NCBI GenBank assembly: GCA_021324855.1
Contig: JAJPIG010000031.1
Span: 1 to 64,000 of the forward strand
Source of the DNA: Pseudomonadota bacterium
GTDB lineage: Bacteria; Desulfobacterota; Binatia; Binatales; Binataceae
Direction: 5' to 3'
Length of the DNA: 64,000 bases
This document shows, piece by piece, positions 50,883 to 59,931 of this stretch (position 1 is its first letter; each line of letters starts with the position of its first letter). A program made the position numbers and the translations under genes. Under the pieces are notes generated by a model. That model did no database searches, was not told the origin of the DNA, and saw only the letters and a list, made by a program, of their open reading frames with translations.

Positions 50883-52223
50883 CTACAGCCCGAGTTCCGA
50901 ACGCGGCCGTGTGAGCGTATCGACGACAGCATAGATGATCGCGTCGGCGCACTTGACCAGGTCGGGGAGATAGGCGACACCCATCCCGCCCATCCCCTGC
51001 TTGTACGGATCGGGGGTATTTTGAGCCGGCCACGGAAAACCGATGCGCGCGGCCGGAATCCCCAGCCTGCGAATCAAAGCGCCGTCGGTGCGCCCGCCCA
51101 TCCGCGGCGGGTCACCGTGCGGCCGTCCCTCGACACGCTCCCATCCACGGCGGCATGATTGCACGATCCAGTGCTCGGGATCGGTTGCGCCGCCGGGCAG
51201 AGCAGCAATCATCTCCCAGTCGAAATCGATCTGCGGATGCCGCGAACGGATAGCTTCCATGCCCGCCGCGAACTGCGCGTTCACCTCGCCCAGCGTCATC
51301 GCGGGCGTGCAGCGGACGTCGACGTAAATTTCTGTGGTTGCCGACGAGTAGGCAAAACGGTCTGACCAGCCCGCGTGGACTGCGGTGATCTTGCCTTCCG
51401 GCACTAGCGTGTCAGCCGCGTTGCGGGCCGTGTAAGCCTTTATCCATTCATCGATTTCGGGGATCAGGACACTTGCCGGGAGAATCGAGCTGCGATCGCC
51501 CGGCACTGTGCGTGGCGAGCCGGCGTAAGCCAGGGTCCCGTGGACCATGATGCGGAACCAGCAAAGCCCGGGTTCTTCAGAGTAGACCGCCCAGATCGGC
51601 TTCATGACTATTGCGAAGTCCGGCCCGATGCCGCGCGAAATCAGATGGTAGACCCCATCCCCAAGCCCGTAATGACGCCGGCGCGGCGAATTGACCGACA
51701 TGCCGCCGCCAGCGAAAGCCGGCTGCAGAAGCCCCAGCAGTGGAACGTCCGCTTCGTAGGTCGCAATCGCCACCTCAGTCAACGTGGCGACCATACTCTT
51801 CGGATTCGAGGCGCCAAGCCCGATAACGAAATCACCGTCGACGGTCGCTTGTGGCACCATGTCCGGCCTCAGCGCCGGTCCCACCCATGGAACGTCGACC
51901 TCGGGAGCGGCGTCCAGGTGAGTGTCGAGCGGTGCGTAGAGCATCAGCCGCGCGCCGGCGACGGTCCGCTCGCTCCGAACTTCACCGAAGCAGTTGCCGG
52001 TGAGATCGCTCACCGGCTGATAAAATCCACGGCCGCCGAGATGCCGTTTTAGATAGCCGGCCAAAAACTCGGCAAGCTCACGCTCGGCGCCGGTCGGACT
52101 GTGGATGTTGACCAAGTCAACCAGCAAGCGCTTGAGCCGCTCGACGCTGAAGCGCTCGCGCACGGCCGCGTACCATCGCTCCTGTTCGGCCGAGAAGGAC
52201 ACCTGTCGCGTGACGCTTGCCAT
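50883..52223 (-). CDS. M20-family peptidase-like protein with altered metal site
   Basis: 446 aa with the overall M20/ArgE-DapE layout: VNIHSPTGAERELAEFLAGYL, strand LMLYAPLD, GLGASNPKSMVATLTEV, an inserted dimerisation-like domain, and a C-terminal return. Several metal positions look changed: HLD at 102-104 could supply the first ligand, but the bridging Asp of the G-A-S-D motif is N140, the catalytic Glu-Glu pair is not recognisable (QPAF at 167-170), the EP motif reads KP (K208), and the final His is not obvious. It may be a non-hydrolytic relative or use another metal arrangement. Confidence 0.78.
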   Translation of the reverse strand: MASVTRQVSFSAEQERWYAAVRERFSVERLKRLLVDLVNIHSPTGAERELAEFLAGYLKRHLGGRGFYQPVSDLTGNCFGEVRSERTVAGARLMLYAPLDTHLDAAPEVDVPWVGPALRPDMVPQATVDGDFVIGLGASNPKSMVATLTEVAIATYEADVPLLGLLQPAFAGGGMSVNSPRRRHYGLGDGVYHLISRGIGPDFAIVMKPIWAVYSEEPGLCWFRIMVHGTLAYAGSPRTVPGDRSSILPASVLIPEIDEWIKAYTARNAADTLVPEGKITAVHAGWSDRFAYSSATTEIYVDVRCTPAMTLGEVNAQFAAGMEAIRSRHPQIDFDWEMIAALPGGATDPEHWIVQSCRRGWERVEGRPHGDPPRMGGRTDGALIRRLGIPAARIGFPWPAQNTPDPYKQGMGGMGVAYLPDLVKCADAIIYAVVDTLTRPRSELGL

Positions 52224-52247
52224 CGGCTTACCCGCGCGACTGAGGGC

Positions 52248-53444
52248 TTAACCGCGATCCGTCGCCCAGTCGGGCGGTTCTTGGATACCGCGGTTATAGT
52301 GCGAAGCGAGCTTTCGCCAGGTGATGATCGAGGAGTCCAGTTCGCATAGTTGTTCGCCGTGCCAGCCGTCCTGCCGATCGTAGTAACGCTGCATCGCCTC
52401 TCGCGCGAAAATGTCGTTGGAGTAGAAATCCTCGAAGTGCAACGGCTTGAACATCTTCTCGTGCTTGAACTGCAGGTCTTTGCGCTCCTCTTCGCTGTTG
52501 CAGCGCGCGATCGCCACGTCCCAGTATTCGTGATGCCGATCGTCGGTCGGCACGTACCATCCGTAGATCGCCATCCCAGGCAGCGGCCAGTGTTCGACCA
52601 GGAGGCAACCCGGCAGATAGAACGAGGTCCGGACATAATGATGCTGGCTGCCGCGCGACTTGATGCGCGCCACCGGATTCTCGGTGACGATCTCGAAGGT
52701 GTCCGTGTTGTACATGTTCATTATACCCTTCGGTCCGTCCGGTACGTCGATAATTTTGACGCTGTCCGGCGAGGTCGGATGAAACCCGAGGGGAATGAAT
52801 GAATCGGTGGCCGCAACGATCGCATTGTCCCAGTGAATCAGGACGTGACCCGGATCGAAGGCGTTCTCGGCGCCGAGCCGCCAGTTTGACTTGGCCAGCC
52901 CGTGAACGCCGCACATGAACAGGTTTTCGTCGAGCAGATGCGGCGTGGGATTCGGATCGTCAGTGATGCGGATCGGCAGGTCGGCGGTGAGCGGCGGAAC
53001 CGGACGGTAATCTTCATCACCGATGAACACGAAAATTATCCCGCCACGCTCCTCCAATGGGTAGGTACGGATTTTGACCCGGCCGATGAGCGGGTCGCGA
53101 GGGGAGCCGACGATAGTCTTCAGGACGCCATCCTCGAGGCCATAACAGAAACCGTGGTACCAGCAGGTCAGATGCTCGTCGTTCAGGCACATCTGGCGAG
53201 CGGAGATCTTTACGCCCCTATGGATGCACTGATCAGCGAGGCCATAAACTTTGCCCTTCGCGCGCCTGAGGGCGACCTCGTGGCCGGCGATAACCACGCC
53301 GCGGAGCGAACCCTCGGGCAATTCGTGGCTGAATAGCGCTGGATACCAGTGATTCTTGAACCCCCATGCGGCTTCGAGGTAGGGAGCATAGTCCCGGTCG
53401 TGCGACCGCGATGGGCTGCGCTTGAGATGCGGTGTCGACGCCAT
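52248..53444 (-). CDS. Rieske non-haem iron oxygenase, CarAa-like
   Basis: 398 aa. Rieske cluster ligands C73, H75, C94, H97 (QCIHRG ... TCWYHG). Mononuclear iron ligands H200 and H204 (AFDPGHVLIHWD) and a C-terminal NDIFAREAM Asp. The pattern follows carbazole 1,9a-dioxygenase oxygenase along its length (GFKNHWYPALFS, KSNWRLGAENAFDP, GWYVPTDD, SIITWRKLASHYNRGIQ). No ferredoxin or reductase gene is adjacent, so electrons must come from elsewhere. It likely hydroxylates an aromatic or other cyclic compound. It precedes the M20-like gene in the same direction, 24 nt apart. Confidence 0.9.
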   Translation of the reverse strand: MASTPHLKRSPSRSHDRDYAPYLEAAWGFKNHWYPALFSHELPEGSLRGVVIAGHEVALRRAKGKVYGLADQCIHRGVKISARQMCLNDEHLTCWYHGFCYGLEDGVLKTIVGSPRDPLIGRVKIRTYPLEERGGIIFVFIGDEDYRPVPPLTADLPIRITDDPNPTPHLLDENLFMCGVHGLAKSNWRLGAENAFDPGHVLIHWDNAIVAATDSFIPLGFHPTSPDSVKIIDVPDGPKGIMNMYNTDTFEIVTENPVARIKSRGSQHHYVRTSFYLPGCLLVEHWPLPGMAIYGWYVPTDDRHHEYWDVAIARCNSEEERKDLQFKHEKMFKPLHFEDFYSNDIFAREAMQRYYDRQDGWHGEQLCELDSSIITWRKLASHYNRGIQEPPDWATDRG

Positions 53445-53614
53445 AACCGGACCTCTTTCTGGTTTCGGATCGACCTCGGGTACTTACGCAGGCAATGAAC
53501 GTACCACGCTTTCCCTCGAGGGTGGTAACGCAGACCAAAACGGGCGGACCACGCGGTTACATGATGGCAAGCGAATGCGGAATCTGATGCAATACACGAA
53601 CACGACTGATTGCC

Positions 53615-55453
53615 GTGAGAATTCTCGGAGTCTCCGCCTATTATCATGACAGCGCCGCCGCCTTGGTCGCGGACGGCGACCTCGTTGCTGCGGCGCAAGA
53701 GGAGCGCTTCTCACGACGCAAGCACGATTCGCGCTTCCCGCGCCATGCGATAGGGTACTGCCTAAAAGCCGGCGGCGTGCGATTGCAGGAACTCGACAGC
53801 ATTGTTTTCTATGACAAGCCATTGCTGAAGTTCGAGCGTCTACTTGAGACCTATCTGGGCTATGCGCCGCGCGGGCTCGCGTCGTTTATCGCCGCGATGC
53901 CCGTATGGCTCGGCGAAAAGCTCAACCTGAAATCGTTACTCAAACGCGAACTTGCATCGCTCGCAGGAGCGGATGCGCGGACTCTGCCGCCGATCCTCTT
54001 TACGGAACATCATCAGGCGCATGCCGCCTCAGCGTTTTTTCCGAGCCCCTTCGCTCGCGCCGGCGTGCTCTGCCTCGACGGGGTCGGCGAATGGGCGACG
54101 ACTTCCGTCTGGCTCGGCGAAGCCAACCGGCTTACCTCGCAGTGGGAAATCGATTTTCCGCATTCGCTCGGGATGCTCTACTCTGCCTTCACTTACTACA
54201 CCGGTTTCAAGGTTAACTCGGGTGAGTACAAGGTGATGGGTCTCGCGCCGTACGGAGAGCCGCGCTACGTGCAGTTGATTCTCGATGAGTTAATCGATTT
54301 GAAACCGGACGGCACCTTCCGTCTCGACATGGAATTCTTCAACTATGCAACCGGGCTCACGATGACCAACGATCGCTTCGATCGTCTATTCGGCGGGCCG
54401 CCGCGAGCGCCGGAGAGCAAGCTTACGCAGCGCGAGATGGATCTCGCCGCGTCGGTCCAAAAGGTCACCGAAGAGGTGATGCTGCGGCTGGCGCGCACCG
54501 TGAATCGCGAGCTGGGCGTCGAGTATCTGTGCATGGCCGGCGGCGTCGCGCTGAATTGCGTCGCCAATGGCCGGATTCTGCGCGAAGGCCCGTTCCGCGA
54601 CATCTGGATTCAGCCAGCTGCGGGAGACGCTGGCGGCGCAGTCGGCGCCGCGCTCGCCGCGTGGCATCAGTATCACGATCGGCCGCGCGCCGCGCGCGAG
54701 GGCGACGCGATGCATGGCGCCTATCTCGGGCCGTCGTTCGATGCGCCCGAGATCGAAGCGGCGCTGCACGCAGCGGGCGCGTGCTACGAGCGGCTCGATG
54801 AATCCGCCTTGCCGACGCGCGTCGCCGAACTGCTCGCAGCCGGGAACGTCGTCGGATGGTTCCAGGGGCGGATGGAATTCGGACCGCGCGCGCTCGGCGC
54901 GCGGTCGATCATCGGGGATCCGCGAAGCCCGCGGATGCAGTCCGTGATGAACCTCAAGATCAAGTACCGCGAATCGTTCCGCCCGTTCGCGCCCGCGGTG
55001 CTGGCCGAGCGCGTTTCGGAGTGGTTCGAGCTCGATCGACCGAGCCCGTACATGATGCTGGTCGCGGCGGTACGCCCCGAGTTGCGTATCGCGATGACTC
55101 CCGAACAAGAGTCGCTGTTCGGCATCGAGCGGCTGAATGTGCCGCGATCTAAAATTCCGGCAGTCACGCACGTCGACTACTCGGCGCGAATCCAGACCGT
55201 CCATGCCGGAACCAACCCGCGTTTTCACGCGCTGCTTGAAAAATTTGCCGCGCTGACGGGATGCCCGGTGCTGGTCAACACTTCATTCAACGTGCGTGGC
55301 GAACCGATCGTCTGCACGCCGGCCGACGCTTACCGATGCTTTATGCGCACCGAGATGGACTACCTTGTCATCGAGGATTTCATCCTGGCGAAATCTGCGC
55401 AGCCGAAGCTCGAACGCGACGATTCCTGGCAGAAGGAATTTGAGCTTGACTGA
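53615..55453 (+). CDS. Carbamoyltransferase (NodU/CmcH/TobZ family)
   Basis: 612 aa, GTG start. N-terminal TsaD-like domain (LGVSAYYHDSAAALVADG, QEERFSRRKHDSRFP, ILFTEHHQAHAASAFFPSPF, CLDGVGEW, VNSGEYKVMGLAPYG) and C-terminal YrdC-like domain (VGWFQGRMEFGPRALGARSIIGDPR, YRESFRPFAPAVL, FNVRGEPIVCTPADAYRCF). Transfers carbamoyl from carbamoyl phosphate, through carbamoyl-AMP, to a hydroxyl of a sugar or natural product. The acceptor is unknown. Followed by an overlapping SxtJ-type gene, a common pairing. Confidence 0.94.
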   Translation: MRILGVSAYYHDSAAALVADGDLVAAAQEERFSRRKHDSRFPRHAIGYCLKAGGVRLQELDSIVFYDKPLLKFERLLETYLGYAPRGLASFIAAMPVWLGEKLNLKSLLKRELASLAGADARTLPPILFTEHHQAHAASAFFPSPFARAGVLCLDGVGEWATTSVWLGEANRLTSQWEIDFPHSLGMLYSAFTYYTGFKVNSGEYKVMGLAPYGEPRYVQLILDELIDLKPDGTFRLDMEFFNYATGLTMTNDRFDRLFGGPPRAPESKLTQREMDLAASVQKVTEEVMLRLARTVNRELGVEYLCMAGGVALNCVANGRILREGPFRDIWIQPAAGDAGGAVGAALAAWHQYHDRPRAAREGDAMHGAYLGPSFDAPEIEAALHAAGACYERLDESALPTRVAELLAAGNVVGWFQGRMEFGPRALGARSIIGDPRSPRMQSVMNLKIKYRESFRPFAPAVLAERVSEWFELDRPSPYMMLVAAVRPELRIAMTPEQESLFGIERLNVPRSKIPAVTHVDYSARIQTVHAGTNPRFHALLEKFAALTGCPVLVNTSFNVRGEPIVCTPADAYRCFMRTEMDYLVIEDFILAKSAQPKLERDDSWQKEFELD

Positions 55454-55856
55454 CAGCGGCAAGAACCCGGCATCGCAGCGCGAACTCCGCGATTTCGGCC
55501 TGATCGTCGGCGCGGTCTGCGCCGCACTGTTCGGAATTCTATTCCCGTTCCTGAAGCATCGCGCGTTTCCGCTATGGCCATGGATCGTCGCCCTCGCGCT
55601 GGTGATTCCGGCGCTCGCGTTTCCGTCGATTTTGCGCGGACCGCATTTTGTCTGGATGAAATTCGGATCGGCGCTTGGCTGGATCAATCAACGGATCGTG
55701 CTCACGATCATCTTCTATATAATCGTGACGCCGATCGGATTGATGATGCGCGCGTTCGGGCGCGATCCGATGGCGCGCGGTTTCGAGGCCAACCGCGGGA
55801 GCTATCGCGTCGCCGGCCGCACGCCGCCGCCGCGTTCGATGACCCGCCCGTTCTGA
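55446..55856 (+). CDS. SxtJ-family small membrane protein
   Basis: 136 aa. TTG start overlapping the last codons of the carbamoyltransferase gene by 8 nt, with AGAAGGA about nine bases upstream. Three hydrophobic segments (LRDFGLIVGAVCAALFGILFPFL, LWPWIVALALVIPALAF, IVLTIIFYIIVTPIGLMM) and conserved FVWMKFGSALGWINQRI, as in SxtJ-type proteins that accompany carbamoyltransferases. Role unknown; the small DUF5989 partner often seen third is not found here. Confidence 0.85.
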   Translation: MTDSGKNPASQRELRDFGLIVGAVCAALFGILFPFLKHRAFPLWPWIVALALVIPALAFPSILRGPHFVWMKFGSALGWINQRIVLTIIFYIIVTPIGLMMRAFGRDPMARGFEANRGSYRVAGRTPPPRSMTRPF

Positions 55857-55959
55857 CTCATGGACGCGGACACGATCGCGCAGCCGTTCGGCAGCGGCAG
55901 GAACCTGGATTCCGGTTCCAGGCAAATTCGGAACGGCCGACGCGTCAAAATAACGCCGA

Positions 55960-58431
55960 TCAGAACGGATTCGACTCGATGATCCTGATCAGCTCATCGG
56001 GATCTACCGGCTTCACAAGGTAGCCGTGAAAACCGGCGCGCGCGCCGTCCGCGCGATACTCACGCTGACCATAACCGGTCAGCGCGATCAGCTTGGTTTG
56101 CCTGCACTGTGGAGCTGAGCGGATTTGCGCGGCGACCTGGTAGCCATCCAGCCCGGGCAGGCCGAGATCGATCAACGCGATGTCGGGGGAAACTTCCAGC
56201 GCCTGCTTGACGCCGTCGGGGCCGTTGGCGGCTTCGAAGGTTTGATGGCCGGATATCCGGAGCCATTCGCTGAGGCCTCGGCGCGCATCGTCGTTGTCTT
56301 CGACCACGAGAATCCGCCGCGATGAGCTGTTGGGTTGCGGCTGGAGACCAGCATCGGCGTGCGCGGAGCGCGGCGCAGGGATTCGCGGCAAGCTGACGGT
56401 GAAGACGCTGCCGCGTCCAACGCCGGCACTGGCGGCATCGACGCGGCCCCGGTGAAGTTCAACAATCCGCTTGACCAGGTTCAAACCGATTCCGAGACCG
56501 CCCGGTGAACGCTGCAAGCCGAGCTCACCGCGGGCGAGAAGATCGAACACACGCGGTAAAGCCTCCGACGGGATGCCGATGCCGTCGTCCTCCACTTCGA
56601 TAATCGCATCGTCGTCGGCCCTCACGCGCAGCCGGAGGTTTCCGCCCGACGGCGTGTATTTAACCGCATTGCCGAGCAGATTGATAAGAACCTGCAGCAG
56701 GCGGTCAGGGTCGCCGTCGACCCATACCGGTTCGAGCTCGGTTTCGAGAGAATGGCGCTCGAGTTGCCCGGTCGCGCGCAGGTCCGCGACGCATTGCGAA
56801 GCGAGTTCGGCAAGATTTGTCGGACGCCGATCAAGAACGATCTCACCGCGCGTAAACCGCGTCACGTCGAGAAGGTCGTCAAGTAGATGCGAGACGTGTT
56901 CAACCTGACGGTCGAGGATGCCGTGCGCAGTCTCCCGACGTTGAGGATCTTTCAGCAACCGGCTCGCGATCGAGATCGCCTGCAGCGGATTGCGCAGCTC
57001 ATGGCTGAGCATCGCAAGGAAGTCGTCCTTGGCGCGGTTCGCGCGCTCCGCAGCCTCGCGTGCGGCGCGTTCCGAGCGCAGAAGCATTTCACGTTCATTG
57101 CGGACCTGCCGGAGCTGCGTGATGTCACGAACAATCTTGGAGCTTCCAACCAGACGGCCCCGGTTGTCCTTCACCGGCGAGATCGAAACGGAAACCGCGA
57201 CCCGTGTGCCGTCCTTGCGGCGACGTACGGATTCAAAAGGCGGCACCATCTCTCCGTCATTGACGCGCGCCATCGCTTTCGCAGCTTCGCCCATCAGCTC
57301 GGGCGGGATGATCAGGCTGATTGGCTTTCCGATCGCCTCTGCGGCCGAAAAGCCGTACATTCGTTCGGCGCCTGCGTTCCACGATGTGATGCGCCCCTTT
57401 GGCGTGGTCGCGATAATCGCGTCGTCCGAGGAATCGACAATCGCGGCCATCCGCCAGTGCATTTCATCCAGCTTGCGGCGGGCCTCGACCTCGATCGAGA
57501 CGATCAGGAAGGTGGTTCCGATCATGGCAACAAACGCCTGCATCGAAAGCAATGCCACGTTGGGGTCGGTATGAAAAAACGGACTCGATCCGCTCAGGGT
57601 ACTGAACAGTGAGACTGTCGAAAGGATCAGGGTTGCGGTAGCCGTCTCACGAGGTCCAAACCGAAATGCCGCCCACAGCAGGATCGGAGTGAAAAGATAG
57701 GAATGCGGATAACGAAGCCATTGCAGAGGCAACTCGCCGCGGAACAAAAGCATTGCGACGATCAGCAGCGAGCCGAGCAGGAGTGCAGCTTCGAAAGTCT
57801 TGCGAACGCCATAATCCAGCCTGGAGTTTGCGGCCCATAGGAGTAGCATCGGCGCCACGATCAGATCTCCGGTCGCATCGCCCAGCCACCAGGTCAGCCA
57901 GATGGCTCCGTACGCCGACCACGAGCCATAGCCGCCGACGCAAAGCGTGATCACGCCGAGCGTAGCGGTAATCGCTGTGCTCACGAGAACGGCAATGACG
58001 AATCTGAAGGCGTCGGACGTTCGATCGAAAACCCTGCGGCCGCGAGCGAAGCGCTGTACCAGAAACGCCCCGATTACCGCCTCGAGTGTATTGCCGATGG
58101 CAATCCCAACGGCGGTGAACACCGAACCGTAGCCGGTCGCATTCACCAGGAAGGCGCCGACGAAGATCGCAGGCCATGCCCATCGTCCGAACAGCAGGCA
58201 CGCGGCGAGCGCGATTCCTGATGGCGCCCAGATTGCCGTGGCGCTGGGATGAACTATCGCGACGCGAAGCCCTAGCTTGCCGGCAACGAAATAGGTGAGT
58301 ATGACCGCGACGAAGATCAGCAGGCGCTTGAGATCGGGGTAACGGATGCTGCGACTGGCGGGTCGAACCGCCGGCGCGTCGGCCTCGCTCCTCTCCGTCA
58401 GCGCTGACCAACGCTGGGTTGATGCTGACAT
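55960..58431 (-). CDS. Hybrid sensor histidine kinase (MASE1-PAS-HisKA-HATPase-REC)
   Basis: 823 aa from the ATG after GGAAGGGGAGCG. Residues about 33-310 are a MASE1-type membrane sensor with about eight helices (YFVAGKLGLRVAIVHPSATAIWAPSGIALAACLL). A PAS domain follows (about 325-445, SDDAIIATTPKGRITSWNAGAERMYGF), then HisKA with H477 (LSHELRNPLQAIS), HATPase (NLLGNAVKYTPSGGNL, EDDGIGIPSEALPRVFD, GLGIGLNLVKRIVELH) and a receiver with D755 (IALIDLGLPGLDG). No separate response regulator is next to it. It overlaps no gene and converges with the SxtJ gene. Confidence 0.93.
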   Translation of the reverse strand: MSASTQRWSALTERSEADAPAVRPASRSIRYPDLKRLLIFVAVILTYFVAGKLGLRVAIVHPSATAIWAPSGIALAACLLFGRWAWPAIFVGAFLVNATGYGSVFTAVGIAIGNTLEAVIGAFLVQRFARGRRVFDRTSDAFRFVIAVLVSTAITATLGVITLCVGGYGSWSAYGAIWLTWWLGDATGDLIVAPMLLLWAANSRLDYGVRKTFEAALLLGSLLIVAMLLFRGELPLQWLRYPHSYLFTPILLWAAFRFGPRETATATLILSTVSLFSTLSGSSPFFHTDPNVALLSMQAFVAMIGTTFLIVSIEVEARRKLDEMHWRMAAIVDSSDDAIIATTPKGRITSWNAGAERMYGFSAAEAIGKPISLIIPPELMGEAAKAMARVNDGEMVPPFESVRRRKDGTRVAVSVSISPVKDNRGRLVGSSKIVRDITQLRQVRNEREMLLRSERAAREAAERANRAKDDFLAMLSHELRNPLQAISIASRLLKDPQRRETAHGILDRQVEHVSHLLDDLLDVTRFTRGEIVLDRRPTNLAELASQCVADLRATGQLERHSLETELEPVWVDGDPDRLLQVLINLLGNAVKYTPSGGNLRLRVRADDDAIIEVEDDGIGIPSEALPRVFDLLARGELGLQRSPGGLGIGLNLVKRIVELHRGRVDAASAGVGRGSVFTVSLPRIPAPRSAHADAGLQPQPNSSSRRILVVEDNDDARRGLSEWLRISGHQTFEAANGPDGVKQALEVSPDIALIDLGLPGLDGYQVAAQIRSAPQCRQTKLIALTGYGQREYRADGARAGFHGYLVKPVDPDELIRIIESNPF

Positions 58432-58675
58432 CGCTCCCCTTCCAACCGAAAACTCATAACGCAGGGGCAATACGAAAGCGCGACGCCAAGCGTTCCCTCA
58501 CCCCTGCATACCGCATCCTCGCTGATTCTTCGAAAAAGGACGACGAGCCTCCACAAAAGAATGACTACTTGTCAGCCCCCACTGGGTTTATTTCCCCTGA
58601 GCGGAGCGAAAGCACATTATTCCGATACCGGCTGGCGAGCAATTTAACGAAAGATATAGCCGGTCTGCCGGAAAA

Positions 58676-59764
58676 CTACTTTTGTGCGCTGAGGCTGGAC
58701 GCAGAAGTGGGTGGGATTTCGCCGGTGATCAAACCATGAAAAACCGATTCGTAGTTGTCGACCATGATTTCCGAGGTGAATCGGCTCTCGAACTCGCGCC
58801 TGCATCGCTCCCGCGAAAGTTGATCGATCTTCTTTACCGCTGAGACCAGATCGTCGAAGGTCGTGCAGATGAATCCGCTCACGCCCGGCTGAATAATCTC
58901 GGGGACCGAGCCGCAGTTGCAGGCGATGACAGGTGTCCCGCACGCCATCGCTTCGATCATCGCGAGCCCGAACGGCTCGGGCCAATCGATGGTGAACATC
59001 AGGGCGTGCGCATTGCCCAGAAACTCGCTCTTTTCCGCCTCGCTGATCTCTCCAATGTGCTCGATATCGGGCGGGGCCAGGCGCGGTTTGATTACGGCGT
59101 CGAAATAATCACGATCGACCTTGTCGACTTTGGCGGCGATTTTCAGTGGAATGCCGACTTTGCGCGCCACTTCGATCGCAACGTCCGGCCGCTTCTCGGG
59201 GGAAATCCGGCCAAGAAAGGCGAGGTATTTTCCGGGGCCCGGCGAGTATCGCAGCAGGTCGCGCGGCAGCCCGTGATAAACCGTCTTCACCCAATTCATG
59301 AACGGTAGCGGCTTTCTTTGCGCGTCGCTGATCGACACCAGTGGCATCCGCCGATAACGCCGGTACACAGGGTAAAGGTCCTCAATGTCGAGCCGCCCGT
59401 GCATCGTCGAGAGCGTGGGCATTCCCGTCAGACTCGCAAACGCAAAGCTCCAGTAGTCGATATGCGAATGGACAATATCAAAGCGATCTGCGGCAGTCTC
59501 GTACACGTCACTCAACATCGTGAGCTGAAGGAACATGCCGTTTTCAGACTTGCCCGCGAGCCGCAGCGATTCGGGACATTCAGCGATTAGCCTTGCCGAC
59601 GTGATGGAGTCGCCCGACGCGAAGAGGGTGACATCGTGACCGCGCCGAACCAGCTCCTCAGTCACATACGAAACGACGCGTTCCGTCCCGCCATAGAGTA
59701 GGGGCGGAATACGTTCATAGAGCGGTGCTATCTCAGCAATTCGAAGTCTCGGGAGAGAAGACAA
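58676..59764 (-). CDS. Glycosyltransferase family 4 protein
   Basis: 362 aa, TTG start seven bases after GAGG. GT-B fold: RIAEIAPLYERIPPLLYGGTERVVSYVTEELVRRGHDVTLFASG at the N-terminus, FDIVHSHIDYWSF, AFLGRISPEKRPDVAIEVA, and donor-site DWPEPFGLAMIEAMACGTPVIACNCGSVPEII. Related to the GTs that make surface polysaccharides or glycosides. Its acceptor is unknown. A gap of about 95 nt separates it from the methyltransferase-like gene upstream. Confidence 0.9.
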   Translation of the reverse strand: MSSLPRLRIAEIAPLYERIPPLLYGGTERVVSYVTEELVRRGHDVTLFASGDSITSARLIAECPESLRLAGKSENGMFLQLTMLSDVYETAADRFDIVHSHIDYWSFAFASLTGMPTLSTMHGRLDIEDLYPVYRRYRRMPLVSISDAQRKPLPFMNWVKTVYHGLPRDLLRYSPGPGKYLAFLGRISPEKRPDVAIEVARKVGIPLKIAAKVDKVDRDYFDAVIKPRLAPPDIEHIGEISEAEKSEFLGNAHALMFTIDWPEPFGLAMIEAMACGTPVIACNCGSVPEIIQPGVSGFICTTFDDLVSAVKKIDQLSRERCRREFESRFTSEIMVDNYESVFHGLITGEIPPTSASSLSAQK

Positions 59765-59931
59765 TGCCCATCCTCGCTATTCAATCAAAGATTTCTTGTA
59801 GCTATACCGAAAAATTACATAACGGCGGCCGCAAACACCACATCCGAGCCTAAAAAAACAAAATCAATCCAGTAAGGTTCTCCTCGAGCGTCCCGAATTT
59901 GAAAGTAGTTTGCTGCCGCTACAAAACTACA

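Noticed and set aside
55857-55959. Possible DUF5989 gene after the SxtJ-type gene
   Set aside because: The 103-nt gap has no short hydrophobic frame of the expected type on the plus strand; the histidine kinase gene begins its 3' end directly after.
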